Shown here: positions 12,135 through 24,399 of the stretch, piece after piece
Position numbering within the stretch: position 1 is the first letter of the stretch
Layout of the letters: every line of letters starts with the position of its first letter
Assembly (NCBI GenBank): GCA_963921425.1
Contig: OY992832.1
Span: forward strand, 28,423,489 to 28,487,488
Length of the DNA: 64,000 nt
Reading direction: 5' to 3'
Origin: Dryas octopetala
Taxonomy: Eukaryota; Streptophyta; Magnoliopsida; Rosales; Rosaceae
Made by a program: the position numbers and the translations under genes
The notes under the pieces: model-generated
Told to the model about the DNA's origin: nothing
Database searches by the model: none
What the model saw: the letters and a program-made list of their open reading frames with translations, nothing else

Positions 12135-13407
12135 CCCAGGTAATAGCTTTGGTGGAGGTGGTGCCATTCGCGTCGAGGCAAATAGCATCCATTTTTCGTT
12201 CCCGGATCTTGTAGGCATCACTTCCATTTTGTGAAAGTTCCTTTTCTTTAATTGTAAAAATTTCTGTAATAGGAGTAGTGGCTCCGATTACCATACTTAA
12301 ATTATAAGGTTATTTTATATTGTTGGGTCTGAGAACCCGTTTTGGTTGTGGTAGAGGTGGTTGCTGTCTTAGAAGTGTTTTTTTTAACAGGTTTTGAAAT
12401 TTCTGGGTTAGTCCATTTTCAGGGGAGGTTCTGCCGAATTTTCAGTAGGATTTTCCTTGATTTTGGATTCCCGCAGGACCTCTTCGGGTGGAAATCCGGG
12501 GGCGGTTCTATCAACTTGGTATCAGAGCATTATGTTTTAGATTCCTTGACTCTGCACTGAATGTGCATCCCCATTATTGATAAGTGTTTGGTTTTCAGAT
12601 AGATATTATGCCTCCTTGACGTGGCCGACCGCCAGGGACCTACCGTAGGGTTGCAGAAGGTGTCGATGAGAAGACACATGGTTTTGAACAATCTATTGAT
12701 AGGCTAGCGGAGGTAGTGACTACTGCTGTACGCACTAGGGCTTTTCCTGAGGGAGAATACAGCATTGAGCGTGCCCGCAAGCTCGGGGCCTCAAATTTTT
12801 CGGGTACTACGGATCCCAGCGTGGCTAACGAGTGGATGATACAACTTGAGAGGATCTTTGAGGTTATGAGATGCCCCGATGACCGAAAGTTAGTCTTGGC
12901 TACTTTCCTGCTAGTGGGTGACGCTTATCACTGGTGGGACTCCGAGCGTTTGGGACTCACCGCGGCTGAGATCACTTGGGATAGATTTAGGAGAGTCTTT
13001 TACGAGAAGTATTATCCGCGTGTTTATTGTGATGAGAAGAGGGCCGAATTCCTGAGGCTTAGACAAGGATCTATGTTAGTAGCAGAGTATGAGAGGAAAT
13101 TCACTGAGCTTTCCAGGTTTTGCCCAGCACTTGTGGCAGACGAGACAGATCGATGCTCGAGATTTGAGGAGGGTCTGAGAGACTCTATACGCACGGTGGT
13201 TACCGCAGCTAACCACTCTACCTTTAGTTCTTTGAGGGATGCTGCTATGAGGATCGAAAGGTCTTTATCAGATCGGAGCAGAGGCGAGGCGAGGTGAGGC
13301 GTCGTCATTATCAGAGTACCACTATGGGTGGCCCCAGTCAGGGACCATTCAAGAGAGGCAGTTTCAGTTCAGGTTCTTCAGGAAGTGGTGGTTTTAGAGG
13401 TGTTAGA
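12135..13407 (+). mobile_element. Ty3/gypsy fossil: LTR end, PBS and gag fragment
   Basis: A primer-binding site TGGTATCAGAGC (12517-12528), complementary to initiator tRNA-Met, follows the presumed LTR 3' edge. About 190 bases later (12716-13297) comes a frame with the Retrotrans_gag signature. It includes the WMIQLERIF, AYHWWDSE, WDRFRRVFYEKYYP and FRLRQG-like blocks typical of Ty3/gypsy capsid/matrix regions. No zinc knuckle, protease or polymerase follows, because another repeat begins at about 13408. It is a partial, broken element. Its age cannot be set without the second LTR. Confidence 0.75.
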
Positions 13408-15367
13408 CATGACTCGCAAGTGCACTCATTCTAAGTATACTCGCAAGTGCACGAATTGCATCAGTAGCAAAGCGTACAAGCACGAGGTCGATCTCACAGG
13501 GAATGGTTAATAAGCAACAAATCAATTCAAATAATCAAAAGAATAACTAAATGGGGGGTTTTAGAAAGATGGAAACACATGCACACATCACCACACGCAC
13601 ACACCCATTATCCTATCTTGCAATGCTAAGTTTTCAGTTTCAAATCAGATATGCATAGTCTAACCATCCAAACACAATGTATTAAAGTTTGACTGCTAAA
13701 AAGGTTTGATTAGTTACTTTCTCGCAATTGTTCTCCTAAGACATATATTAAGAGCTTCTTAGACCTCCCCTAATCAGTTAACTTACATGTTCCCTAAGAG
13801 CTTTGTTAGGCATTCCCTAGGGCAACTGTTATCCATGTAAGAGTCATTAAGATCTATGAGAACGTCAAACATGCACAACATACAAGCTTTGATTATTTCC
13901 TTATAGAGGTCGCTCAAATCCATTACCAAGAATAATCCTTTATTCCCTTGTTACTTGTGATTTAGTGTCTTTGATTAGTCCACAACTAAACTTAACAAAT
14001 AAACTAGATGCAATTATCCTAAGGTGGTCAGTCAAAGGACGCAAACAACTAGTGACAGATTCAATCAGATAATGAGAATTTAATACATGCAAATATCAAA
14101 TTAATTAATCAAGAGACGGATAAATGATTTGTTAAAGCATGACATTTCTGAAAATCAACCTACAACTAACATGTAAGATATAATAATAAACTACATAATT
14201 AACAAAGAAAATAAAATCTGAATAACATAAATAAAATCCCAATCCATAATTATAACAAAATTAGAAACACAAACTAAAAAGAAAATCAGAATTCTAGACG
14301 AAAAAATTAAAGAACACCAAAAAGGGGCTGCGGCAAGACCAGGAGGAGAAGGAAACCTCACACAAGCAGGTGGCTCACGGCTAGGGTGAGCTAGGGCTTG
14401 CGGCAAAGGCACCTTCTCTCTCTTGCTGCCACGCCAACCTCTCTCTCTTCCTCTCTCTAAAATTCAGCCTCTCTCTTTCTCTGAATTCTGAAAATATAAA
14501 AATATGGGAACCCTAAACAATGAGAGAATAGGATATACTTATAGAGGTGAGGGAGAAATCCTTGTGAAGCAAGGCTAGGGATTTGCGGCAGCAGCTAGGG
14601 TTAGGAATACAAGGGGGTTGCGACATGGGCTTGAACCTTTTGGGCTTAAGTGAGTTGCGCATAGGCCCTAGGGTTTCAGTGCATGCGCATGGGCTGCCAC
14701 CTTGCCATTGACTTCCACATAGGCCCATGACCCATTTGACTTGATGACAATTCATAATTGACCTTTGACCATTGACTTTGACTTCCAATTTCGCCCCTCA
14801 TTTTCTCTTGGATTCAAATTCATTTCTTCCTTTCATTTGATTCCTTGGATGTCCACCACCTTCTAGAAGCTTCTGGAACCTTGACTTGATAGAGTTGACT
14901 TTGACCAACATTTCCTAGTCCAACTAGGATTTCTTGTAAATGAAGGATTCCTTATCCATTTTGACTTCTCGTAATGACCATATTGCCCCTGGGGTCTCCT
15001 AGTGTCATTAGGACTCCTTTCCCTAGTAGGGTTAGGTTTCCTAGTTCAACCAGGAATTCCTGTTCCCATTAGGATTTCTCATTTCTGGCTCGACAATGAT
15101 GGTTCTGGACCTGATGTTTCCTAGTGTGACTAGGAATCCTTATTTGACTAGGATTTCTACTCTTTTCTTGGTTTGACCAGGAATTGACTCATTTTCCTAG
15201 TTTGACCAGGAAATGTCCCAAAATGGCTCCATTTGCTCATTTTTTTCTATTTATGCTTCATTTGACCTAAAAACACAAAAACAAGACAAAAAACACAAAA
15301 TATCGAGTTCTAACACTCTGGGTTAAGGAATTAGTATCATAAAGTGATGCAAAATGCACACTCATCA
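13408..15367. mobile_element. LTR-like repeat with palindromic CCTAGT...ACTAGG motifs
   Basis: It starts TGACTCGCAAGTGCAC, a word repeated within 30 bases, and ends in GCACACTCATCA, so its ends are TG...CA as in an LTR. The right third (14900-15230) holds many short palindromes of the form CCTAGT-N-ACTAGG. A second copy of its right part lies at 49.13-50.16 kb. No coding part was seen. It interrupts the gag fossil. Class uncertain: solo LTR or another non-coding element. Confidence 0.45.
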
Positions 15368-15384
15368 TTACATAATGCATGTTA

Positions 15385-15600
15385 GCACGCGCTATATTCA
15401 TCTCATATCACACAAAACCTACTACGTAATTAATTTTTCTTAATATGTTTTTTGTCAAGGTAGTAGGTAATTGATTAAATCAATATCTCTTGAAATTTTA
15501 TTCAAAATTTCCTTAGTTTTCTCGCAATTTTCACCGTTTTTATTTAACTTATACAGTGTCAAAATTTTCGACGATTTCGTGTTTTTGGACCCCTGATATT
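15385..15600 (+). mobile_element. Degenerate right end of CAAGGA-type element
   Basis: The series GCGCTATATTCATCTCAT, then CCTACTACGTAAT, then TTTTATTCAAAATTTCC follows the same order as 11890-12010 and 1400-1530. It is heavily diverged, and the terminus itself is not preserved. The oldest-looking copy of the family in the window. Confidence 0.5.
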
Positions 15601-15949
15601 TCTGTCGAGACTGATATGTATATATGACTCCATAAACTTTATTTTTATGTTTTATAGTTTTTTATTAATTGTTGACATGTTTATGTGAGAAAAAGACAAT
15701 GCTTTTTCAACTCTCTCTAAATGGAATATATTCCAAACATATAAAGTATATCTATAAGTTTTATTTTTATGCAATCTTTTAATAGTTATTATTGCACAGT
15801 GACAATGATTGTAATTGTCCAATATTAACTATATTTAAAAAAAAAAAAAAAAAGGCAACCAAGCGCTCAGTTCATTAATGTGAACTAGACTATAACTGTG
15901 TTTTTGCAGGTAAGTCGGCCTATCATGCTATTATTAATTTAGGGCCTTT

Positions 15950-16140
15950 AAAAACAAGGCTTTTTATCACAAATGATCCATCAACTTTGACAAAAATATC
16001 AATTGGGTCCTTAAAGTGCATTTTTACTCAATGTGGTCCTCCATATTTACCACTGCACATCAATGTTGTCTTCTGTTCAATTCCATTTGAATTGTCATAA
16101 TAAAAAATGGTCACATGCGTTGCACGAAATCTTTTTTCAG
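15950..16140. mobile_element. MULE-like terminal region, single
   Basis: Text-like repeats of the type 'AAATGATCCATCAACTTTGAC ... TCAATTGGGTCC' resemble the long terminal inverted repeats of plant non-autonomous MULEs. The partner end was not found, so only a fragment can be claimed. Confidence 0.3.
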
Positions 16141-17423
16141 GTGTGAAAATGTCTTAATTATTTTATTTGGGTGTGTTAAGACACGAGTACGTTTGGGATG
16201 ATTTTCTTGTTTCTTTTTTAATTATTTTATTTGTAAACATTTTAGTATTTTTTTTAAGGGTAAACTTAGAATTAAAGAATTACAAAAAATTTATATGGTC
16301 TTTTTATTTGGTTATTGTGAAGCCTAGGAATACCCAAATGTATTTTGAGAATTTTCTTGAGATTTTATATAAATTCTAGAGCTTTTCTAGAATTTATTTT
16401 GTGAAGGAAAACACTTCAAGACCGAGAGGTCTTTTGAGTAGCACGCCTTCACAGGAAAGGCTCTGTTTGTGTCTAGAAAACCAATGGTGTAGACCTCGTA
16501 TTTTTTCGTAATTCAGGAAATTATCCTATGAATTTTCAAAGAGTCTTTAGCATTATAATTTTCTAGAATTTAATTTTGAGTTCCCAAATTTTTTGGAAAA
16601 TATTAAAGGGAAAATTGGCGTTTTGACCCTTTAGATAATTAGTACTTACTGAGACAAGTTTGTAGAATTTTTTGGTGAATTTTTCAAAGTCCCGAGCTAT
16701 TTTTGGCGAATTTTTTAAGAAGGGATAAAAAGTGGGAAACTTACATCACACCGTGATTTGACGACACGCTTTGACCCTAAGCCCAGCGTGTATATAACAC
16801 CCTGAATTTTCAGCTTATGGTTTGTAGTTAACATTTTCAACCTTGTTCTTAAGGTTTGTTTAAAGGAATTAGAGTTTTCCTTAACTTTGTTTTAACTAAC
16901 TAATACCTTTGAATGTGGTTCTAGAGTTTAGTTGTTTGGAAGTGAATTTTGGAAAAAAGAAATTCAAGAGTTTGGTGATTATTAAGTTTATTTTTATTTT
17001 TCAGAATTAAATTATGAGAGCAGAATTTTTCATAATTTTTATAGAAGTGATTTAACCATTTTGAGGCTATAGAAAATTAGTACTCATTGTTACGAGTCAG
17101 TAGAATTTTTCAGGAAATTATTTAGAGTCTCGAACTATTTTTGGTGAGTTTCCGAAGTTGGAGAAATTAGAAAAAAAAAAAGGAAAAAGGGAAAATAAAA
17201 AGGGATAACACTAACGTCCATCAACCTTCTTGATTAAGAACACCTAAGCTTTAGATTAATGATGATGATTTCTTTAGAGGGATGAGTCACTATCTAGGTA
17301 ATGATTAGCTTAATTTCTTCATAACTGAATTAGCCAACTAGATGGTTACTCGAACTAAGATATTGGCTATAAATAAGGTGGTGTATGTGTGCTTAAGAAC
17401 ACTCTTAAGCAGGAAAACAAAAC

Positions 17424-17485
<62 letters not shown>

Positions 17486-18640
17486 AAATTTTTTTTTGGA
17501 AGGTTATAAATTTAACTTCATCCTCTTTAGAAGTCTGTTTTTGTTTTAAATTTTTACAAACTAACCTTCTTTAGTCATTGGTGGTTTCTCTTACTGTAGG
17601 AGTCACAGCTTTTAGCTTCTATTTAACTCCAGAGGGTAGAAAGGAAGGTGAGCACAATGAGTCATAGGTGTTCTTAGCAATTTTCTTTTGAAACTTTTAT
17701 TTTAAATTTTGTTTATACATCTTTGTTTAATGTTGTCAAATTAAAACTAAGGCACATATAATCTTATTATAGTCATAGGAACATGTTTTGAGGATTGAAA
17801 ACAAAAGCAAATGAAAAACAAAGAAAAATGAAAAATTTGGAAATTTGGAAATTTTTCGAGAAAAATTCGCATTTTCGTATAACCTCTTTACAGGCCTTAT
17901 AACTAGAGTTTTAATCGTTAATTTTGCATGATCTTTATATGATTGTAAACAAGTGATGCAGAGTTTTAAAACAAGTATAAGTTTGCATAATTTGGTAAAT
18001 GTTTTATAGGTTAAAAGTCGAGCCAAAGATGAGATAAAAACTAGAAAAATTATGAATACAGGGGTTGTTTGAAGAAGATGATGACTAGTGTTTGGCCAGT
18101 GACCCTCACATGCACCACAACTCCATTTTTCGATAAAAGTCTATTGGTACAAATTTCACGTCAATCCGACACCTCTAAGTTAGAGTGTGAGTTACAGTCT
18201 CCTTAATTAAAAAAGAGAGTGAAATAAATATAAATTTAATTAATTTATATCTAAACAATACATTTTTAAATTTTTTAGACCGGAGAACGTAGGAATGGAC
18301 CGAGAGGGAACCCGTGCTCAAGAAATTAAGGTTGGGTCTCTATTCCCCAATGATTGGACTATATTACAATTAATCTTTGAGTCATATTGTGCAATTTATT
18401 TTTTTGTGATGGTATTTCTTTATTAAATGTACCAAGTTCGCTATATTTGTGGAAAAACTTTTAGTAATCATGTTATTATTGATATTGTGGGTGTGCACTG
18501 TAAAATTTCTCAAGTTTGTGATATACACAGATTGTATAAGATTGGATTATCATTCATGTACAATTTAATTTCTCTACACATGTATTAATGTTCATCTTTA
18601 CATGCATAATCATAAGTGTATAAGAAAAGTGTGGTTGTGA
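16140..18640. mobile_element. LTR debris with a long AG microsatellite
   Basis: The words AGTCCCGAGCTATTTTTGG and GACACGCTTTGACCCTAAGC recur at about 6.2 and 23.25 kb, marking pieces of one LTR family. An uninterrupted AG microsatellite runs at about 17430-17484. A TATA-like box (CTATAAATAAGG, near 17368) is compatible with an LTR promoter. No gag or pol was seen. Fragmentary and old. Confidence 0.45.
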
Positions 18641-18654
18641 ACAATGTTGAAAAT

Positions 18655-18775
18655 GATTAATTGAGACACCAAGAAGAAAGAGAGATGGACTTGGTGGTCT
18701 TGTGATTTATTGGAGACACCAAGGAGAAATGGAGATGTACTTGTTGATCTCATGATTTGTGGAAGAAATGTTGTG
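18655..18775. repeat. Tandem duplication, about 58 bp x 2
   Basis: The block starting GAGACACCAAGAAGAAAG is followed after about 50 bases by a diverged copy starting GAGACACCAAGGAGAAAT. Non-coding. Confidence 0.65.
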
Positions 18776-18845
18776 GCTAGTGAAAAGTGGAAAGAATAAT
18801 ATTAAAAATAATTGGAGTTAAGGGACATACGTGTGTTGGCTCATA

Positions 18846-21800
18846 TGTCACGACCCGAAACCCCGGGCACGTGCGGCACGTACTTTAAGGATTTCAAGAG
18901 GGCAACGCCTGACTGTCTGGCATTGTATTCTCAAATTCCCTAAGATACGTAAGCCTTTTTAAAATTTAAAACCCGAATTTATTAAAATATAATTTCGTAG
19001 CAGAAGCCAATAATTAAATAAAATAATTAATGAGTCATAATAAATACAAATATTATTTGTATTTGAACTAGTCTCACTGCTTTGTCCTCTCCACGCTGAC
19101 TCCTCAACTTAGTTAATCTAGGAAATGCTCTACACCACGGGATGGTGTATCGGGTCACAGAAAGAACCCATAAGTTGTGAAGCTCGTATGAGTGTAACCA
19201 AATCAACAGAATCTCAGTACACATTCAATTAGAAACAAAACCACATTTCTCAGTTCCACTTTATTCGATTAATAATATGAAGACTATTTCGGCAACTCAA
19301 GCCAACTCATCAATAATCAAACTCATCACAAATCACTAACAACAAGACCATTAACTTTTATTAATATTCCAAATATTCAATTAATATCTAACTTATCCTC
19401 AATGCACCAATATTTTCCGTTATTTCAATTTAACAGCAAGACCATCCTTAATTCAACATCTCTAGATTGATCCCCCAAGATTATAACCAAATCAACATAT
19501 TCATTTAAGTTAATCCATGTAATCCATGTTCACTCACCAAAAAGATTAGTTATATTCACACAACAAAATGAAAGATTTTCCAAATTTATTCAATCTGTCC
19601 AATAATGTCAACCAACAGCTAGAGATAGGGTTGGTCGCCACAAACGTTGGCTACCCACACCGAATTTCCCACTCAAATCAACATTTCAAAGTTCTTATTT
19701 GCATTCCACAATCAATAAAACCAACAACCATTCCATAATACCCCACTTATTTAATTCATATTAATTATGTCATCAATTCAATCTCAGGACTATCAATTGA
19801 TTCAATATACCGAAATTATAATTAACCATGTATTCAATTATCAATCCACAATCAGCAAAACCAATCACATCACCAGTTCAACCATGACAATTCACAATGA
19901 TCTAATTAAATTACTCAGCAACAAATCAATGCATTCCCTTATAAATTTATTAACATCAGGATATCAATAATCAAGTAGGCAATCCATATAGTGCACTGAT
20001 AGCACAAAAACGTCATCAAGTGATACCCATCGTCTAATTTATTCCTTTCTCTATTTGTCAGTTCATTTTCTTCTCATTTTACCATTGCCCTGGTTGTTTG
20101 GCCCAGTGTCGTGTTTACGAGCTTTCATCGACGGCCACGACTCACCGCCTCGGATTCAGGCTACCGAGTACACCTGTCGTATTTACGAGCTTACATCGAC
20201 GGTCACGACTAACCGCCTCGGATTAAGGCCACCGAGTACACCAGTCGTATTTACGAGCTTACATCGACGGTCACGACTAACCGCCTCGGATTAAGGCCAC
20301 CGAGTACACCTCGCGCTAGCGCATCCTGATCGGGTTTAGGGTCTTTCACCCAAGGGAGATACAGTCCCTGCTTATTTATCAACCTGGGCAACCAGTCTAC
20401 CATTTTACCATCAACTTCCAATTTCCTTTCACATAAACACATTTCTTTCAAATTTTCACATCATTCCATTTCACTTATCAAGTGCAATTAAATATCAGTG
20501 CATTACTTCTTTTCAAATCAATTCTTTTCAAAATGCTTTTCAAACTTCCTTTCAACAAAAAGGATTCCATTCATTATGCTTAGACTATCAAATAATAATA
20601 ACATCACAATCCAACGCCAAGTTATCCAGATACTCGTCCTTTCAAATCACCCAAAAGAATAATAATGACATAATATTCAATTCTTTTAAATACCGAGTAG
20701 TTCATATTATCAATTAATCTTGTAAAACATAATCCAATACCCAAATAATCTCGAGGAAATCATTTTCTCAATTTAATCGCATGCATTCGTTATGCATCAC
20801 CAACAATTTATATCATTCCAAAATAATCTCAAAACAAACACCCACATCATAATCAAAACAGCATCAATTCAATCAAATAACCAAATTCCATGCGCGCTAG
20901 AATTCACATCAATGCATTCCACAGTAACAGCAATTTATATAAATAATACTTATACTCAATTGAAAACAACTCAACATAAATGTTCATAACTAAAGCTCTT
21001 TCACGGCACCAATGCTCGGATATCAAATCCGGCAGCATAACGACATCGGGAATGATATTTCCCGAATCCGTATACCTGTTAAGACCAGACAACCAATATT
21101 TAAATATTCAGGGTTCACAATTTGGTCGTTCAACAACCGAAATGGGCGGTAACCACCACGCACGGTGGCTGCCCAGCCCCAAATTACACACAATACTCAC
21201 CAACACGTAAATAGACCCTGGGGTTGGTCTCTAAGAGTCCTGGGGAGGCTGATTAACAAGAAAAACCACCCAACTCGTCGCCACAAGTGGCGGAGCCGTC
21301 AGTGGCAGCGGCGGCACAATCTAAAATCAATAATGTCCTAGAGTTTTCAATTCCAAATAACAATTATAGGTTATTAGGGGGAGAATTGTCTAAAAACCAT
21401 CCATTATCAATTCCCAAAATCGAAATCAAAGAGAACCCGAAATGGGTTTAAACCTCTAAAATCCAACTTCACAAATTTCACGAAATTAACAATCAACACC
21501 TTAGGGGAAAGAATACTCGTACCTAGAGGGTCATTTTTGACAACTAGACCGACGGCCAACAGTCGCCGGAAATGCCGGAATCGACGGCGGAAGCCGCCGG
21601 CCTTCACAGCGTCGATTTGTCTTCAAGAGGCGTCGGATGGACGATCAGAGCACACCACCATGCTCGGCTCGACGAGAGGAAGCTCCCTGGGCTGAAGCTG
21701 GACCGCGAAGATGCCGGAAACGACGAGTCAACGCCGAAGCTCCAATCGGCGAAGTCTGGGTTCTCGAGTTCTGAGGAGTTTCTGAGCTGCGCAGACACCA

Positions 21801-22754
21801 GGGGAAGGAAGAGGGAGAGACGGCGAGCTCGGGGAGCTCTCGTCCGCCTTCATCCGCCGCCGGACGCGCGCCCACGCGCCGATGACAGGTCGGCGGTACT
21901 GAACGGGCGAGGGCGAGAGAGAGAGAGAGAGAATGTCCGGAGAGAGGAGAGAGAGTGTCCCCCAAAAATCTGAGTTTTTGGGTATTTAAAACCCATTCAT
22001 GCAAAATTACAAAATTGCCCCTCCTTCAAATGCTCGTATCTCTCAAACTGTAGCTCTGTTTCATACGTGCTTCGTGTCTATGAACTCGTGGACTCGAGAT
22101 CTATCCAACGAGCCCAAAGTCAAAGACAAAATCCCACTAGTTTTAAAAGTCAACTTTGAAAAATATGGGATCTCACATCATACATGGGACATTCGGGGCC
22201 ACAATGATAGAATGCACGGTATGAGACGTGTATGCCTGTTTGTCTTGTGTGTGTGTCAACGGGAATAGTTAAGGAGTGAGTTCATGCATTTTTATTTCAT
22301 ATAACTGTAATTATTAGCCGTTTTCTTTCATTGAGACATTGATTAATTAAATATGATAACTGGTCATGAGGGATCACTATACTCTACGTACTGAGCCTTA
22401 AAAGCTCACACCCTAATAGATTGTGCAAGTGACGAGAATATAACCGATGATGTGGAATACTGAAGTAGAATTTAGAGAATTTGCTGGAATGTCATGTTTT
22501 GTTTTAATATCAATAAATAGTAATATCTAAGAGGATGAACATCTGGTCTGGTACTCTTGGAACAATAGTTTGCTAAATAAAGTTTATTTTCATACTTATT
22601 TTAATTTGTCTCTTAAATTATTCTATTTTATTTTATTTTATTTTTCTTTCTTTTCACGTCTTAATTGTAGAAATCATTTTATTAATCTACGATTAGAACG
22701 TAAGTCACACTTCACTTCGAGTTATTAGGTTTTATTTAGGGTTGAGGTGTGACA
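18846..22754 (+). mobile_element. Long Ty3/gypsy-type LTR fossil
   Basis: It starts TGTCACGACCCG and ends GAGGTGTGACA, giving the TGTCA/TGACA inverted pair expected of LTR edges. Three bases later comes TGGTATCAGAGC (22758-22769), a tRNA-Met primer-binding site. At about 3.9 kb it is long for an LTR and may contain insertions. Inside are a 68-bp minisatellite (20107-20312), a GC-rich zone with repeated CGCCGG words (21540-21900), and a block shared with 10.26-10.4 kb. The second LTR and the coding region are not in the window; sequence unrelated to gag follows. Broken. Confidence 0.6.
20107..20312. repeat. 68-bp minisatellite, three copies
   Basis: Units begin at 20107, 20175 and 20243 (exact spacing 68). 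Each contains CGTATTTACGAGC, ATCGACGG, ACGACTAACCGCCTCGG and CCACCGAGTACACC. The last two units are nearly identical and the first is more diverged. It lies inside the LTR fossil. Confidence 0.9.
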
Positions 22755-22769
22755 AGTTGGTATCAGAGC

Positions 22770-23112
22770 GTCTAGGTTTGCATAGTCTGGGATTAAGAAT
22801 ATAGATAAAAAATATATATTTAAATATTATTATGGTTTTCTATGCTTGGTATGTATTTCGAATTTATTTAATTTTTTAAGGTTTCAATGAACTATTGTAA
22901 TCTTGGGGGTTGGTTTTATAAAGAGTTTTTACTTCTCATGTTTCTGCTATTATTTATTATCTCTGATCCAACCCATACTAAACCCAAAAGGCTTAACCTG
23001 CCTTGAGTATCTTGGGGGATTAATACTTGATTTAGTGATATTAATCTCTTGGGGCATTCAAGGTAGGTGTTTCTGTTGCATGCACGGGTTCGGGGTGCGA
23101 CACCGTCTCTCT

Positions 23113-23154
<42 letters not shown>

Positions 23155-23720
23155 GGGCTGCACCTTTTCATTAAGTTTTGAAGCCCATCCCACAAAGCGA
23201 ATTTTTGAGGAAGGGATAAAACGTGGGAAACTTGGTGCCACATGGCGCACCGTGATTGGACGACACACTTTGACCCTAAGCCCAGCCCGTTTCTCTCGCT
23301 CTTTTGGGCTGCACCTTTCCACTAAGTTTTGAAGCTCATCCCACAAAGCCCAAAGTTCATGTCCTAGAATTCTCTAGAATGTTATAGAATTCCCTAGAAT
23401 TCTTAATTCTATTTTAATTCCAATTTATTTAATTCTTATTTTTAGTTCTAAAGTGTTCCATTTAATCCTAGCCACTCATTCACTCACCACCCTTCTATAA
23501 ATACCCCATAATTTTTCATTCACTCAAAGCTTAGCTCTAGAGCTTCTTTCTCTAGAAAGTTACTCTCTCTGTAGTTGTTCTTTCTTTCTCCAAGGATCAA
23601 ATATACATTTTTCTATTTTGATCATAACTAGAGTTCTAGAAGTCCGATTGGCGAGCTGTCGTCGCCTACACGTTCATGGAGCCGAGCCCTACCTTCTAGA
23701 GTCGAAATTTTGTTGAAATT
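22770..23720. mobile_element. LTR debris with duplicated block and promoter-like region
   Basis: A CT microsatellite (about 23103-23152) precedes CTTTTGGGCTGCACC, which occurs again 150 bases later (about 23150 and 23300), so about 55 bases are duplicated. GACACACTTTGACCCTAAGC links it to 16.75 kb. At 23496 the sequence CTATAAATACCCC precedes CT-rich leader-like DNA, as in an LTR U3/R. No coding part was seen. Broken. Confidence 0.45.
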
Positions 23721-23754
23721 AGGATTCCCATTTTGAAGCCTTGGATAACCCCTT

Positions 23755-23990
23755 TCAATATGACATTATTAATCTGTGTGGAGCAAATTTAGTGTCCACA
23801 TCATTCAAAAAATTTACGTCATCGTTGTCTAAAGTGACATTTAACTTTATTTTTTTGACAGAATTCATAATAGATGTGTTATTTTGTAGTTTTCTATTAG
23901 TTAATAGACAAATTTGAAACATTTTTTTGTTCATGAACCATTCTGAAATACCCCCTATAGTTGGTGGGTGCATTTTGTAATTGAGCCTAA
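23755..23990. mobile_element. MULE terminal relic
   Basis: The right part reads like the terminus of the complete MULE at 1695-3437: TTTTTTTGTTCATGAACCATTCTGAAAT..., then CCCTATAGTTGGTGGG and TTTGTAATTGAGCC. The partner terminus was not identified. A truncated relative of the same family. Confidence 0.5.
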
Positions 23991-24104
23991 ATTTTTACTC
24001 CTTACAAACCAACCAAACAAAATAACAAAGTTAACCAATTAAGTTAATTAACTTACAAACCAACCCTAAAATATAGCTACGTTAATATTAATTCTAATAT
24101 TTTA

Positions 24105-24397
24105 TTAGGGTTTATGGTCTAAAGTGTATAAAAATGTGTACAAAAAGTGTATAAAAAGTATATAATAATGGTATAAATATATATAAAATGGTGTATATAT
24201 GTATAAAAATATAAAAAAATATATTTTTTGCAAATATGCGGTGCGGTTCGGTTCGGTGCGGTTAAATAAGGTGTAGAACCGGAACTGGAGAGAACCGGTG
24301 CGGTTCGGTTTTTTTGGCGGTGTTGACTTTTTTTGCGATTTTTTTGCGGTGCGGTTCGGCTGGTTTTGGCGATGCGCGGTTAAAATGCCCACCCCTA
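24105..24397. mobile_element. hAT-like end fragment
   Basis: The right edge TGCCCACCCCTA is the exact reverse complement of TAGGGGTGGGCA, the terminus of the complete hAT at 41859. Inside are repeated GGTGCGGTTCGG and AACCGG words, typical subterminal repeats of this hAT group. The left terminus is absent, so the copy is truncated. No coding capacity. Confidence 0.6.
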
Positions 24398-24399
24398 AT

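Noticed and set aside
21572-22004. GC-rich overlapping frames of 119-133 residues
   Set aside because: Located within the LTR fossil in a zone also represented in diverged form at 10 kb; no domain and a GAGAGA tract inside.
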